DNA from: Dermatophagoides farinae
Taxonomy: Eukaryota > Arthropoda > Arachnida > Sarcoptiformes > Pyroglyphidae
Direction of reading: 5' to 3'
DNA length: 64,000 nucleotides
Assembly (NCBI RefSeq): GCF_024713945.1
Contig: NC_134682.1
Location: forward strand, 1,984,001-2,048,000
Part shown: piece by piece, positions 36,601-48,130 of the stretch
How positions within the stretch are numbered: position 1 is the stretch's first letter
Layout of the letters: each line of letters starts with the position of its first letter
Notes under the pieces: generated by a model
Told to the model about the DNA's origin: nothing
The model's database searches: none
What the model saw: only the letters and a program-made list of their open reading frames with translations
Position numbers and translations under genes: made by a program

Positions 36601-39600
36601 CCCTCAAAGAAAAAAATTGACCACTTTTGTTTAATTGCTGCTTTTATTTTCTCAGATTTTTTTTTATAGCCTGAGAAAATTTTTTTTTTTTTTTGTTGGC
36701 CATTCTGAGAGAACGAAAGAATAAAAAGGCCAGACAATCATCATCATCGATGATGGTGGTAAAGGTCGAGAATTTCTTATATTATATATATGAACAACAA
36801 AACAAGGCTACTTATTGATTGTCGGCAGGTTTGTACACATCATAATCATTGGAAAAAAATAGCCACCTGTGTGAACAATATTGATCAATGATGATAATAA
36901 TAATAATTTGATTGTCGATTAATGTTATATATGTGTATTTGTGTGTGTGTGTGTTTTAAAATGTGTAGTAATTGAATTTTTCTTTTTACCAAAGGATGTA
37001 ATATGTGTAATAATATTGGGGACACCCATTAGGTAAATAATAAATCAATGGCCACCTTTTCATTATTTGTTTTTTACGCTGTTTTTTTCTGTTCTTTGAC
37101 TCTCAGGATCATCATATTTTCTTGTTGTTGTTGTTGTTGTTCTGTGTGTTTTTTCTTTGAACGGAAATTCAAAATTTTTTTTTTTTGCTTGATCTAAGAA
37201 ACCTCATATATACATACCTGTTTAAATTGTTCTTCATAAGTATAGCCTTTTCCTGGTTCAATGCTTTGGATATGCATAGAAGCTGATGCCGATGGTGATG
37301 TTGTTGAATGATTCGATGAACCTGATGTTTGACTTGGTGATGCGGATGAATGATGATTATGATGCGGATGATGGTGATGATTATTCATAAATGCTGCATT
37401 CAATTGATGACCAAATGAATTGGTATTGAAACCACCGGATGATGCAGCTAGATTACCAACCGATGCGGCAAGATTAGCAAAATGTGCGGCAGTAGGTAAA
37501 CCGGCAGCTGCTGCAGCAGCAGCCATTTGTGCCGCTTGCCGTTGCATTGCTACCAACATTAATTCTCGTTGATGATGTTCAGATTTAAAACTATTCATAT
37601 CAATATCATCCATTAATGTTGAAGTATCATCTGTTTCACGTTGTGATGATGGTTTTTCATCATCATCATCATCATCATCATTATCATTTTCATCATCATC
37701 ACCATCATTATTATCATCATTATCTGAATTTAAATGTTGTTGTTGTTGTTTGTCGATTACGTTGCTGTTGCTGTTGTTTAAAATGTCTTGATAATAATTC
37801 TGTAGCTTGTTCAGCAACATTTAAATCATCAGATTTTGATAATCGATTCATTGCATTCAATATTGTTGTTGCTGCAACAGTGGCTGTCGTATTATCCGTT
37901 ACTATACCGTTATCACTAATTGATGAATTATTATTATTATTGTGACCATTACGGCTATTATGATGACTATTGTGATCATCATCATTATCATCATCATCAT
38001 CACTTCTATTATCAGCATCATCATTATCGGATAATTCTTCTTCACGTAATACATCATCATCATTATTTTTATTATTATTATGATGAATATCATTCTAAAA
38101 AAAAAGAGAAAAAATGAAACAAAAAAAAAACAATGAAAAAAATGAATGATCAATGATTTTCAAAAATATTAATTAATTATTTTTTTCCCAACGACAATCA
38201 GAAAGGAAAAAATTTTTTTTTTGTTTTGTTTCATTAATCCATTGTCAGTGATAATATCAAAATGATGATCATGAAGAAGAAATTCATAATTAGCATGACC
38301 ATCATCATCATCATCATCATGCTGTGTGTGTGTGTGTGTGTATGTTGTATGTGTACCTGGAATTCAATTGAAATTTCATTCACATTTATTTGGGTAATAA
38401 TATTTCATTTTTTTTTGTCTGTTGATCAACAAGTAACAAACAAAACAAAACAAAACAAATAATTTGACCTGATGACATGAACAATTTATATAAATATAAA
38501 TCCAGGGTAAAATATAAGTAACATATCAACATTTCATTGTCCAGTTTGTTATTATATGTAAAAACCTAACCTAAGAGAGAGAGAGAGACATATCATAGGG
38601 AAAAAATGAAAGAAAACACACACACACACACAATTGGCAATAATCGTGTTCATCTCATTCATTTATTCATAGTTCCAGGGGTCAGCAGTCATATTCTTTT
38701 TTTTTTTTGTAAAAACAATGATGATGATGATGATGTTGGGTAAATGAATGGAATTGATATTAATCATCATTGGATATGTACCTATGTGATGACTGTATAT
38801 TTATATATATAAAAAAGGAGGATTATTAATTATAAATCATCACCAAATAGGCAGCTAGCAAGAAGAAGCAGCAGCAGCAGCAAAAAAAAAACATGGACAA
38901 TGAAATGAATTCCCGTAGAAGGAAAAGAAAATGTCCATAGAAAAAATGAATTTACAAGAAGAAGAAGAAGAAAAAAAAACGGGCAAGACATACATATATA
39001 TTTCGATTATATTGATTGAAATATTATAAATATAAAAATATAAATGAAATAAATAAACAAAAATCACGATTCCAATCATAATCATCATCATCATCATACA
39101 AAATGGATACATTGATCATAATCGAATCGATTATTGGTCAAAAACTAAAGAGAGAGAGAAAGAAAAAAAAACGACGAAGACCAGAAATAATAATCAAACA
39201 AATAAGCCAAAAAACAAAAACAAAACTTGACATGATGATGTGAGCGCCCAAATATCTGGTTTGCTCTCTGTTTTATGTTTTGTGTATTTAGCATGATTAA
39301 TTCATTTGTTTTCTTTTTTTTCTTCTTTTTTTTTTGATATTTTCAGACTTAATTCTACACATATCTTTCTCTCAATGATAATAATCAATGGTTCATCATC
39401 ATCATCATGGCTTACAATTACTAGTAGCTACTTGTTGTTCAAAATTGATTAATTTAAATGAATTTTTCATCATCATCATCATCATCAATTGGCCAAACCA
39501 TTTATTCATAGTGGCAACCCAAATGATGATGATAACTTAAATCGGATATATATACATACATAAAATGGATGAATGTTTTTTTTTTGCAATGGCAAAGACA

Positions 39601-42600
39601 ATAGGAACTACATTTTATCGATATAGTAAATAAGAAAGAAAAAAAACATTCATCACTTGTCAATTTGGGCAGCAAACAAAAAACAAATAGAAATTGGCAA
39701 AATCAAAATGAATTTTTTATTCATTTTTTTTTGTTTTGTTTTGTTTCTCTATTCAATGATGATGATGATCATCATCATTATTGATTATCTCATCAACTTT
39801 TTCATCGATCGATGAATAATCGTACCTCAACAATAACAACAACAACAGGGTATCAACAAATCAAAATCTGAATGACCACCAAAAATTAACAATTATCAAA
39901 TGACCAAACTTGAACTTTGAATTTCATCAAAAACAAAAACAAAAAAAAATTCAACAAGTTTTTTTTTTCTCTGCAATCGACCGGTTATATCAATTGAATG
40001 TAATAATAATAATAATAATAATCATCATAATAATGGTAATGGCCATCCTTTTTTTCCTAGCCTCCCCCTCCACACACACACACACATTATCTTTTCCTTT
40101 TTTCCACGAAAAAAAAAAAATCGAAACGAAACGAAATTATTTGTTGTTTACATTTCATCCTCCAATTCACACACACACACACACATGGTGTGACTATTCA
40201 ATCAATAATCGAATCGAATCGAATCTCAATTGATCGAATGATGATGATGATGATGATGATTGCCACCTTTTAAATCGAAATCATTTAACAAATGTGGGGC
40301 TATTTATTCGACACTCGACAAAATTTTTTTTTTTTTGGGGTGACAAGCCAGCAAAAAAAAATGAAATAGAAAAAAAACGTGAAAAAAAGAGATGTCAAAT
40401 AAATAGTGTTATTATTATCATTATTATAATGGGCCGCAAACATCATCATCATCTTTAAAACCGACAATCTCCAAACACACACACACACATACATTCATGA
40501 TATACATAACTAGTTCTCATCATCATCATCACCATCACATCAATTGCCATCTTAATTATACTTGGCTCAATTCAATTCACAATTCAATGATGACAATGAT
40601 GGCGATGATGATGATGGTGATGAGCCATAATTCATTTGAGTAATTATTATTATTTTTTTTTTGTATTTTTATCTCACCAATACCAATGGTTAGTATTTGG
40701 TGTGTAAATAGGCAAGAATTTTTTTCAAATGAAAAAAAAAATATGAAAATATAGACATTTATAGGGTCTATATTTAATGATGATGATGATGAAGTATTTT
40801 TTCAATGATTTGATTTTGATCGATTGGCCATCATCATCATCAACAAAAAAAAAATCATCATCATCATCATCATCATTAAAAAGGAGGTGTCTGATTCATT
40901 ATAATGTTTATATGTCTTGATTATGATTGGTTCATCTTGCATTTTTGTGTGTGTGGCTTAATCATGATTTGATGATGATGATAATAATAATGACATGTAC
41001 ACACACTATATATAATCCCTGTTTCACACACAGAGCCAAAAAAAATATGACATTGAATTAATGAAACAAAAAATGGTGACAATTTTTGTTCTCACTTGAC
41101 CATCAATATCCATCCATATATTTAATATATTCAAAAAAAAGTGATATATTAAAATAGTAGCAGTAGGGTAGTATCGAATTGCAATTTTTCAATTTTTTTA
41201 TTATTTTTTTTTTCATTTCATTTCACATTTGAATTCAATTGAATGTTTTTTTTTCTTTTTCTTTTTTTCTTTCTCGGACACCAATGTGTTTACCACATGT
41301 CTGTCAAAAGTGTCGCCGTCATAATCATCATCATCATACATCCGTTCATTTTTTTTTCGAACAAACAAACATAAAAGACAGACAGTAACAAAAAAAAGGT
41401 CATGATGATATCACCACTACTACCACCAACACCACCACCACCGCCACCACTATTATCATATAAACATTCATGAATGATCAAAATTCGATCGAGTTATATT
41501 ATTATTATTATTGATGATGATGATCATCATCATATAATCTTTAAATTCTTTGGAATCCATAAATAGTAATGCACCAGAACAACAACGAAAAAAAAAACTA
41601 AAGAAAGATTCAACATTTATGATAGTGAGAATGAGAGTGAAAGAAAGTGTGAGGCGAATCTTATATTATCATCATCATCATTCAATATCATTGACTATTG
41701 AATTTTACAAAAACAAAAAAAAAAACGAAATTTTCTTGATTTTACCCAACAAAATATAATAAATTGATCGAATATGTTTGTGTGTGGGTAATTGAAGAGG
41801 GCCAGAAGAAAAAAAATGTTTTGCCAAATGTGTGCCATATGTTGTTGTTGTTGTTGTTTTATATTTTATATATTTATTTGCATTAAATGAAGAACATTTA
41901 TATATATATTTTTTTCTGAATTTGAATAAATTTTCAAATTGAAAATTTGTTGACAGCCCAAATTTTTTGTTCTTTTTTTCTTTACTTGACAACCAACCAA
42001 CCAACCAGCAAATGAAAAACAACCATCGAAAGATTATGAATAACCAATACATTAGGGACAGAGAAATAAAATATTTGCATGTCTCTCTCTCTATTGCTCT
42101 CTTTCGGGTGAGCACGTTATTAATTTTTTTTTTGTTCATTTTGGTCAAAATGATATTTGGTATAAATAATTGCGCGCGCGAGAGCGATTGAATATGAGAG
42201 GAATAAAAATATTTCTCAATTCCCAATACCATAATCATAATCATCATCGAATAATGAAACATTCCATTTTTTTCTCTCTTTATTTCTTGATTGCCTCTAG
42301 GCACACACACATACACATACAAAGACTTGATATGGTCAAAAATGATCAAAGTGACCATCATCATCTTCTGTGATTGTATCGATAAGTGTGTATGTATGTG
42401 TGTCCACACCATCATAATACTATTAAACTATATAATCTACAGTAAAAGTAAAAAAAAGCTTGTTATTATTTGGTCTAGGAATTCGTGCCATGTATACACA
42501 TACATGGTATGATTTACCCATTATCGTTTATCGATCAATTTTTAATCATGTAGATATATCCCTTTTTTTCTGTTGTTTTCAATTGACCACATGTTCACTA

Positions 42601-43922
42601 CTGTCATGCTGGTTTTTTTTCTGATGGCCATGGTATAACAATAACGTGCATGTATGCATGGTATCCATGCCGATTAATCTGACGAATTTTAATGATGATG
42701 ATGGAAAAATTCTGGTCTGAATCAACTATGAACCGTTATAATAATTTTGAAAAATGATGCCCACACAAACATTTAATGAAGCATAGTACATTTAATCTTG
42801 GAAAATGAAAAATATAGAGAAAGAGAGAGAGTGTTAATATTGCCATATTGCAATCAACAAATAATTGCCTGTTGCTTCTGCTATTTTCTGGCTGTCACTT
42901 GTGTAATGGCTAAAATGAGAGTAATGAATCGAAATGAAATATTTTTCGTTTTAAATCATAGGCCACCACTATCAACCATCAGCTATCATTCGTCGAATTT
43001 TAGCTATAAATATTTGAATTATTCGAAGCTTTGGCTTTATTTCAAACCAACAAAAAAAAAACGAAAACGAAAATTCATGAATTCATCATCATCTCTAGAC
43101 AGACTTTATTCAAAAAAGAGAGAGAGACAGAGAATTTATTCCAAATGTTCATTCAAAAGTCGAATGTAATTAATTTTATCATCATCATTTTTTCTGCAAT
43201 TTATATATTTGCCATTGCCATCACCATCATCATCATCATCAGCAACAACAACAACAACACTATGATGATTCGAAATTTAAAGAAAAAAAATTTTTTTTTT
43301 TTTTTTTTACTATTCACAGAATATTTATTTTTTGCCCAATTTTTGTTTTCTAATTTTCGTCGCTTTCATATGTTTTAATTTTCATCGAAATATATGAATC
43401 AGATCATCATTATGATTAACTGATGACTGGGTTGACTTAATGAAAACAAAATGAATAAATAATAGGAATATATAAAAGAAGGACGGATTTGATTGCCAGA
43501 ATTTTTTTTTTTGAATTTCATAGCAACGCATCAATAAATGAATTTGTGATCAATTAATATATATAGAATAATAATAAGTTTGTTGTTGTTGTTGTTAATC
43601 GTTACGTTCATGATGAACATCAATATATGTACATGTTTAAAACACCACCACCACCACCACCACCACCACCACCACCACCTACACTTATTTTGTTTGACAA
43701 TTTTTTTTTATTTTTTATAAATAAAAAAAAAATTGCCGCCATTGATGGCAATATCAGAATCAAATATAAAGGGGCTGGTGGTTGGAGCCATGCATCATTG
43801 GGTGGAAATAGTTTTTTTTTAAAGAATGCGAAAAAAAAATTTCGAATACTTACAATTGTTGTATCCATATCGCTTCCGTCACCACCACCACCACCACCAT
43901 CATCTATTGTTTGGTTATCCAT
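30628..43922 (-). CDS. ARID3: ARID3/dead ringer transcription factor
   Basis: DNA-binding factor with an extended ARID domain and a C-terminal REKLES domain; the fly orthologue is dead ringer/retained. Exons: 43854-43922, 37218-38094, 34185-34257, 31739-31922, 31309-31664, 30951-31249, 30833-30890, 30628-30749. Exon 1 is Gly/Asp-rich; exon 2 is Asn/Asp/His-rich with a poly-Ala stretch. The ARID spans exons 2-5: GYTYEEQFKQ, LYELSDEPKRKAFLDDLFSF, GTPINRIPIMAKQVLDLYELY, ITKGLSLPSSITSAAF and YMKYLYPYECEK, almost identical to human ARID3A. REKLES is seen in EALNLEI and VSMEINGILYHGILFAQ. Exon 2 as read has one surplus base: a 37-nt GT-AG segment at 37724-37760 or a small insertion must be removed to join its two frames, giving about 666 residues. 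Exon 1 is assigned by start codon, donor and phase only. Confidence 0.9.
31923..34184. other. ARID3 intron of 2.26 kb, repeat-rich
   Basis: No exon or nested gene seen. It holds a GCCAGCCA run near 32416-32440, many (CA)n/(GT)n and (ATG)n tracts, and the 23-base palindrome listed separately. Some open frames are poly-Asp/His/Met artefacts of ATG repeats. Confidence 0.6.
33954..33976. repeat. 23-base palindrome, 11-bp arms
   Basis: ATGATTTTGTC, a single C, then GACAAAATCAT: a perfect dyad apart from the central base. It lies in an ARID3 intron about 210 bases from the exon at 34185. Half a dyad (CGGAAT-T-ATTCCG) stands 30 or so bases upstream. Confidence 0.85.
34258..37217. other. ARID3 intron of 2.96 kb, repeat-rich
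   Basis: No coding segment supported. Notable content: a pyrimidine-rich tract near 35248-35305, a GGT/G8 run near 35352-35371, (GA)n at 36036-36060, and (GATGAT)/(CATCAT) runs facing each other. Four tandem CTGT units lie near 36297-36313. Confidence 0.6.
38095..43853. other. ARID3 first intron of 5.76 kb, repeat-rich
   Basis: The largest gene-free stretch in the window. It is dominated by (ATG)n, (CAT)n, (CA)n, poly-A/T and, near 43642-43679, a (CAC)n run. A 236-codon open frame at 41705-42415 has no domain and biased composition, so I do not call it. Regulatory elements are likely in so long an intron of a developmental factor, but I cannot define one. Confidence 0.55.
43642..43679. repeat. 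(CAC)n trinucleotide run
   Basis: About 13 CAC/GTG units in intron 1 of ARID3, about 175 bases from exon 1, which itself carries a (GGT)n run encoding poly-Gly. The two runs probably expand by the same mechanism. Confidence 0.93.
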
Positions 43923-44106
43923 AGCCGATGATGGATATGATGGAATCGGTATACGATTTTTGACACGAATTTTGAATGATTTTTATGATCACAGGTTGTG
44001 ATACCGTTGATAACAAACAAATATGATAACAACAACAACAACAACAACACACACACACACACACTCTCACAGAATCAACAAATACATCCACTTGATTGAT
44101 GATCAA

Positions 44107-44107
<1 letters not shown>

Positions 44108-44150
<43 letters not shown>
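44108..44150. repeat. (CA)n microsatellite
   Basis: About 21 uninterrupted CA units roughly 190 bases upstream of the ARID3 start codon, close to where its promoter should lie. Confidence 0.95.
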
Positions 44151-44152
<2 letters not shown>

Positions 44153-44973
44153 ACCGACCAATAATAATTAAACAATAGCACAAAATAAGAAACAACAAAA
44201 ATCCAGTTGTGAATAACTTATGATGATTTGATGCAATTATATTTATCAAAAAAAAAATAAATTGAAAAAAAAACAAAATAAAAACAATATAATTAACTTC
44301 AAATCAATTTCTCATCATGCGGCAATGTACGAATGAAACGCTTTAGCATTCAAATGACGACTGACGTGAATAATACAAAATCATCATCATCATCATCAAT
44401 CGTGTACAATTTTTGCCTCTCTTTCTCTCTCTATCGCGATTTCGGTTTGGGTATGGCTGTATGTCAGCTGCTGTTGTTGTTTTTTATATATTGATATATG
44501 TGTATGTTCGGTGGTTGGAGCTTTCAATGTATTCACATATTACAAACACAGTGTTTGTTTATTTGTGTGTGTGTGTGTGTATGTGGACATTTAACCCTGC
44601 CCTCGAAATGTATGGTGGAGCCAATTCATCGTCAATTCTTATTGGATAAAATTATCCAATGGCGTCGATGGATCATCATCATCATCATCAGCATTATCGT
44701 TTTTATTATTAAAATCCACACACACACACATTTATGATAATAAAAATAAAAAAAAATCTGAAAAAAAATATCAAAAACACGTCATTTTGTTAACAATTAT
44801 TGTTTTCAGTGATCAATTTTTGTTTTATTTTTTTATATATATTTTGGTTGTTGTTGTTAATTTTTAATATAAACCTAAAGTTTAAATCAATTTAAAAAAT
44901 AAAATAAAATACCGTCAAGTGCTTCCATCTGTTAATTGAAAATAAGTGTAATCTATCTATTTTGTTTTGAAAT

Positions 44974-45028
44974 GATCATCGAACTTAGAATGAAAAAAAA
45001 AAAAATTATTGAACTAAGTTCGATGATC
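44974..45028. repeat. Inverted repeat, 15-bp perfect arms
   Basis: GATCATCGAACTTAG at 44974-44988 pairs exactly with CTAAGTTCGATGATC at 45014-45028 across a 25-base A/T-rich loop. It lies about 250 bases past the SLC35F6 stop codon on the minus strand, so it may fold in that gene's 3' untranslated region or act as a terminator-like or small-RNA hairpin. Confidence 0.85.
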
Positions 45029-45273
45029 GATGATTACATGTGTGTGTGTGTGTGTGTGATGATGATGAGTGAGTTAATTTTTTTTAAAAAAGAGAATATG
45101 TATCCAAAAATGTAAATATGGTGATAAAAAAAATGATAATGGAATCACATGGACATAATAATGTCTACAAATCATTATCAAATGAAAAAAAATGACAAAA
45201 CGAGATTTTTTTTTTACATTAATGTGGGTGGTGGTAGTTGATTAATTGAAAAGAAAGCTGACAAGATATTCGA

Positions 45274-46643
45274 CTAGGAAATGATATCCTGTGAATGGGC
45301 ACCATCAGCTTCTTCACCTTCAGCATCATCCGTAATAATCAATGTTTCGGTATTATTACTGCATAATCCATTGAATACATTGTTATAGATTGCCATGCCA
45401 ATAAGCAATACGAAAAATCCACCCAATTTATACAGGGAAAAATATTCCTCACCAATTGCCAGACTAAATACCCAAATGATAATCGTTCGAACTGAATCCA
45501 ATACAGTACGAGTAGTAGCCGATAATTGTTTAGTGACTGATATGCCAGCAAAATTAAAGAATGCTATGCTCATGATCGTTCCTGTTTGTTTTAATGTGTG
45601 TATCAAATAATAATAAAAAAAAAATAGTTATCAATAGCCAGTCAAAATGTCAAAATAAACTAAACGAACCCGAAATGCCACTTGCAACTTCCCAGCTATT
45701 GAAAATCTGATAGAAACCATCAATAGCATCCTCAATTTGACCATTTGGATTTGTTTCGAACATTTTGCCACCAACTTTGATGAAATACATCGGCACTAAT
45801 AGCAGAGATAATGTAATGAAACCGAATATACCTTCCCAACCAACGGCCTGTAATGGTGATACATTCGAACCAGAAACATACTTTTCCTCAACAATCATTT
45901 GTGTTGCAACGACAATCTGTGCCAACATAATAAGTACATCACCGATTATCGAATTTGATTCACCAGATTCACCAGTCTTTTTGGCCTAACATATCGCTCA
46001 AACCTATACACATAAGGAAAATTAACATTTTTTTTTATTGCTATGACAATAGCTAATTTATCTATAATTGTAATTTACCGACAATAACTAAACCACCGGT
46101 AACCAAAAACATTCCGACCCAATGATATAATCGAAGACGTCGTTTTAAGAATATTATGGAAAACAATCCGGTAAATATGATGAGTGCACCACGTAACATT
46201 TGAAAACTGGATGAACTTGTCATATTTAAACCAATATACATGACAGATGTGGCCGTCATATCACATAATGCTGGTATCATAAATATGAATGGATTAAATT
46301 TTCGATTGCCTTTAATTCGAATAAGGTAATTTTTCTTCATCATTTTCATTACGTCGCATATAATAATGAAACATTAGTTTATAGGCCAAAAAACAAAGAA
46401 ATTCACCAAAAAACATGGACACTGCTTGTAGAAATGGATGATTAAATTTTTTTACTTTACCATCACGACCTTTTGATTCACTATCATCAGCCCACCTGTT
46501 GATCAATGAATTTGAAACAATATTTTGAGAATCAAAAATAAATAAATCAAACCGTTGATAACTTACTTGGTAGCTAATGTATTAATCGATCCAGTAATGA
46601 TCATTAATCCTGCCAGAAATATTTGATATTTAGTCCAGGCCAT
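45274..46643 (-). CDS. SLC35F6: SLC35F6 nucleotide-sugar-transporter-like protein, two frame breaks
   Basis: Ten-helix membrane protein of the drug/metabolite transporter superfamily; the human protein is lysosomal/mitochondrial and interacts with ANT2. Exons 46567-46643, 46079-46495, 45670-46003 and 45274-45581. MAWTKYQIFLAGLMIITGSINTL is nearly identical to human. HPFLQAVSMFFGEF, IPALCDMTATSVMYIGLNMT, SFQMLRGALIIFTGLFS, SIAFFNFAGISVTKQLSATTR and LDSVRTIIIW also match. Two places need one base fewer to stay in frame: the five-T run at 46330-46334 and the five-T run at 45978-45982 (A5 on the coding strand). The first could instead be a 43-nt GT-AG intron. No alternative splice rescues the second. 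Corrected length is 377 residues; human has 371. The last intron has the unusual donor GTTCGT. Confidence 0.92.
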
Positions 46644-47242
46644 CTTTTTTTAAAAATTTTGATTTAGAATCTATCAAAAGAATGAACAATGAACAAATGA
46701 TCGATGATGATGGTGATGATGATGATGATGAGACCAAATGGATGCTATGAATATGATAAAATATTTGATTTTGAAATGTGGATGAAAAACGCCTAGCTTA
46801 TTGTGATATCGATTGATCGATTAACTTGATATTTGTTGGATAGCAAATATTTGGTATGATGATTGATCTTTGGTTACAAATACGGTGCTATTCATTCAAT
46901 GATGAACGATAATCGATGTATAATAGAAGATGATCACATCAAAACATTTGAATGGCAAACATCATTTTTGATGATTGGCTATAAAACGTCAATATCCAAT
47001 AAAAATCCAAATCCCAAATCCTAACCTTTGTTCGATAGACGATTGTTAATGATTAAAAAAAAATCAAATAGGCAGCGACTTGATCAAATCCAAATTGGTA
47101 ACCAATATATTTATGATTTTTGTTTTTGTGATATGAGCTGTCCATTCAATCCAACAAGTATAAAACAAAGACAAAAAATATAGCCAAAACGACAAGCCAC
47201 TGTATATAAAGAGTGTGTGTTTTGGGTACCATCCATAAATAT

Positions 47243-47677
47243 ACTGCATGCATAATAATAATCATATATTATCATCAATATAGCTATATATGTTGTCGTC
47301 ATAACAACAACAAATAATCCACTTAAATAGTGGTATATATAGTTAATTAGATTAGATATTAGATATTAGATGAGATTTTAAAATCAAGTGTTTCCGTCTT
47401 GCGATGATTCAAATTCCGATAATTGATTATCCTGATGATTATCGATGTAATGATAGAATGGTATTTCAATCATGATCAATATTTATTGCTTCTCAATGTT
47501 GATTCGTATTACACATTTGAAAGGATTTAATTTCGTCAGGCATACCGATACCGATTTTTTATAATAAAAAAAAAATTTTAATTCAAAGATTAAGCTTTAT
47601 AGACATTGAATAGGGCACGAAATTCTTGTACAGTTAAATAGGTAAATTCACCATTTGTAAAATTTGAACGATAATAC
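47243..47677. repeat. Tandem duplicate, copy 1 (distal)
   Basis: Shares long stretches with 47678-48130, for example AAGTGTTTCCGTCTTGCGA, GATTCAAATTCCGATAATTG, GATTAAGCTTTATAGACATT and AAATTCACCATTTGTAAAAT, in the same order and spacing. Copies differ by many substitutions and small indels, so the duplication is not recent. Exact ends are approximate. Confidence 0.88.
47590..47677 (-). pseudogene. Duplicated SHPRH terminal-exon fragment
   Basis: Inside copy 1, the minus strand reads YRSNFTNGEFTYLTVQEFRA then LFNVYKA and a stop at 47590-47592. This is the last 27 or so codons of SHPRH with four changes and no frame break. It lacks the splice acceptor and upstream half of the real exon, though an in-frame ATG now precedes it. 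It is most likely a relic; use as an alternative last exon cannot be excluded. Confidence 0.75.
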
Positions 47678-48130
47678 TGCATAATAATCATAATCATCAT
47701 CAATAGCTATTTGTTGTAGTCATAAATCCGCAATCAAGGATTATCCCCATTTATTTTCTCTTCTTCTTCTCAAACAAAACACTTAAATAGTGGTAGTCAA
47801 GTATTTATTTAGATTAGATATTAGATGAGATTTTAAAACCAAGTGTTTCCGTCTTGCGAGGATTCAAATTCCGATAATTGATTATCCTAATGATTATCGA
47901 TGTAAAATAGAATGGTATGGTATTTCAATCACGATCATTATTAATTGCTTCTCAATGTCGATCCGTATTACACACTTGAAAAGATTTAATATCGTGAGAC
48001 ATACCGATACACACTTATAAAAAAAAAACTTAATTTAGAGATTAAGCTTTATAGACATTGAATAGAGCACAAAATTCCCGTACAGTTAAATCGGTAAATT
48101 CACCATTTGTAAAATTTGAACGATAATTAC
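47678..48130. repeat. Tandem duplicate, copy 2 (proximal, contains SHPRH 3' end)
   Basis: Second unit of the duplication. Its right-hand end is the coding 3' half of the last SHPRH exon; the rest is 3' flank. Both copies include an ATTAGATATTAGATGAGATTT stretch, part of a longer imperfect repeat in copy 1. Confidence 0.88.

Larger units (their letters stand above)
43923..45273. other. Intergenic ARID3/SLC35F6 with CA repeat and hairpin
   Basis: About 1.35 kb between the ARID3 start codon and the SLC35F6 stop, both on the minus strand. It includes a (CAA)n run near 44031-44048, the (CA)n tract at 44108-44150, a (CT)n stretch near 44415-44430 and the 15-bp inverted repeat at 44974-45028. No gene seen. 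Confidence 0.55.
46644..48041. other. Intergenic, contains a tandem duplication
   Basis: About 1.4 kb between the SLC35F6 start and the SHPRH stop. The left part (46644-47240) shows no gene and should include the SLC35F6 promoter. The right part is made of two diverged copies of a unit ending in SHPRH terminal-exon sequence, listed separately. Confidence 0.6.

Noticed and set aside
38262-38340. Regularly spaced CATCAT/ATGATG repeats resembling a CRISPR-like array
   Set aside because: Units are plain trinucleotide microsatellites without unique spacers, in a eukaryotic intron.
41705-42415. 236-codon open frame on the minus strand
   Set aside because: It lies in an ARID3 intron, is Lys/Ile/Phe/Thr-rich, contains repeat-encoded stretches and has no domain; long chance frames are expected in such DNA.
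43627-43922. Glycine- or proline-rich 100-residue proteins around the (CAC)n run
   Set aside because: Only the 69 bases from 43854 to 43922 have a start codon, donor site and phase that fit ARID3; the rest is a repeat inside its first intron.
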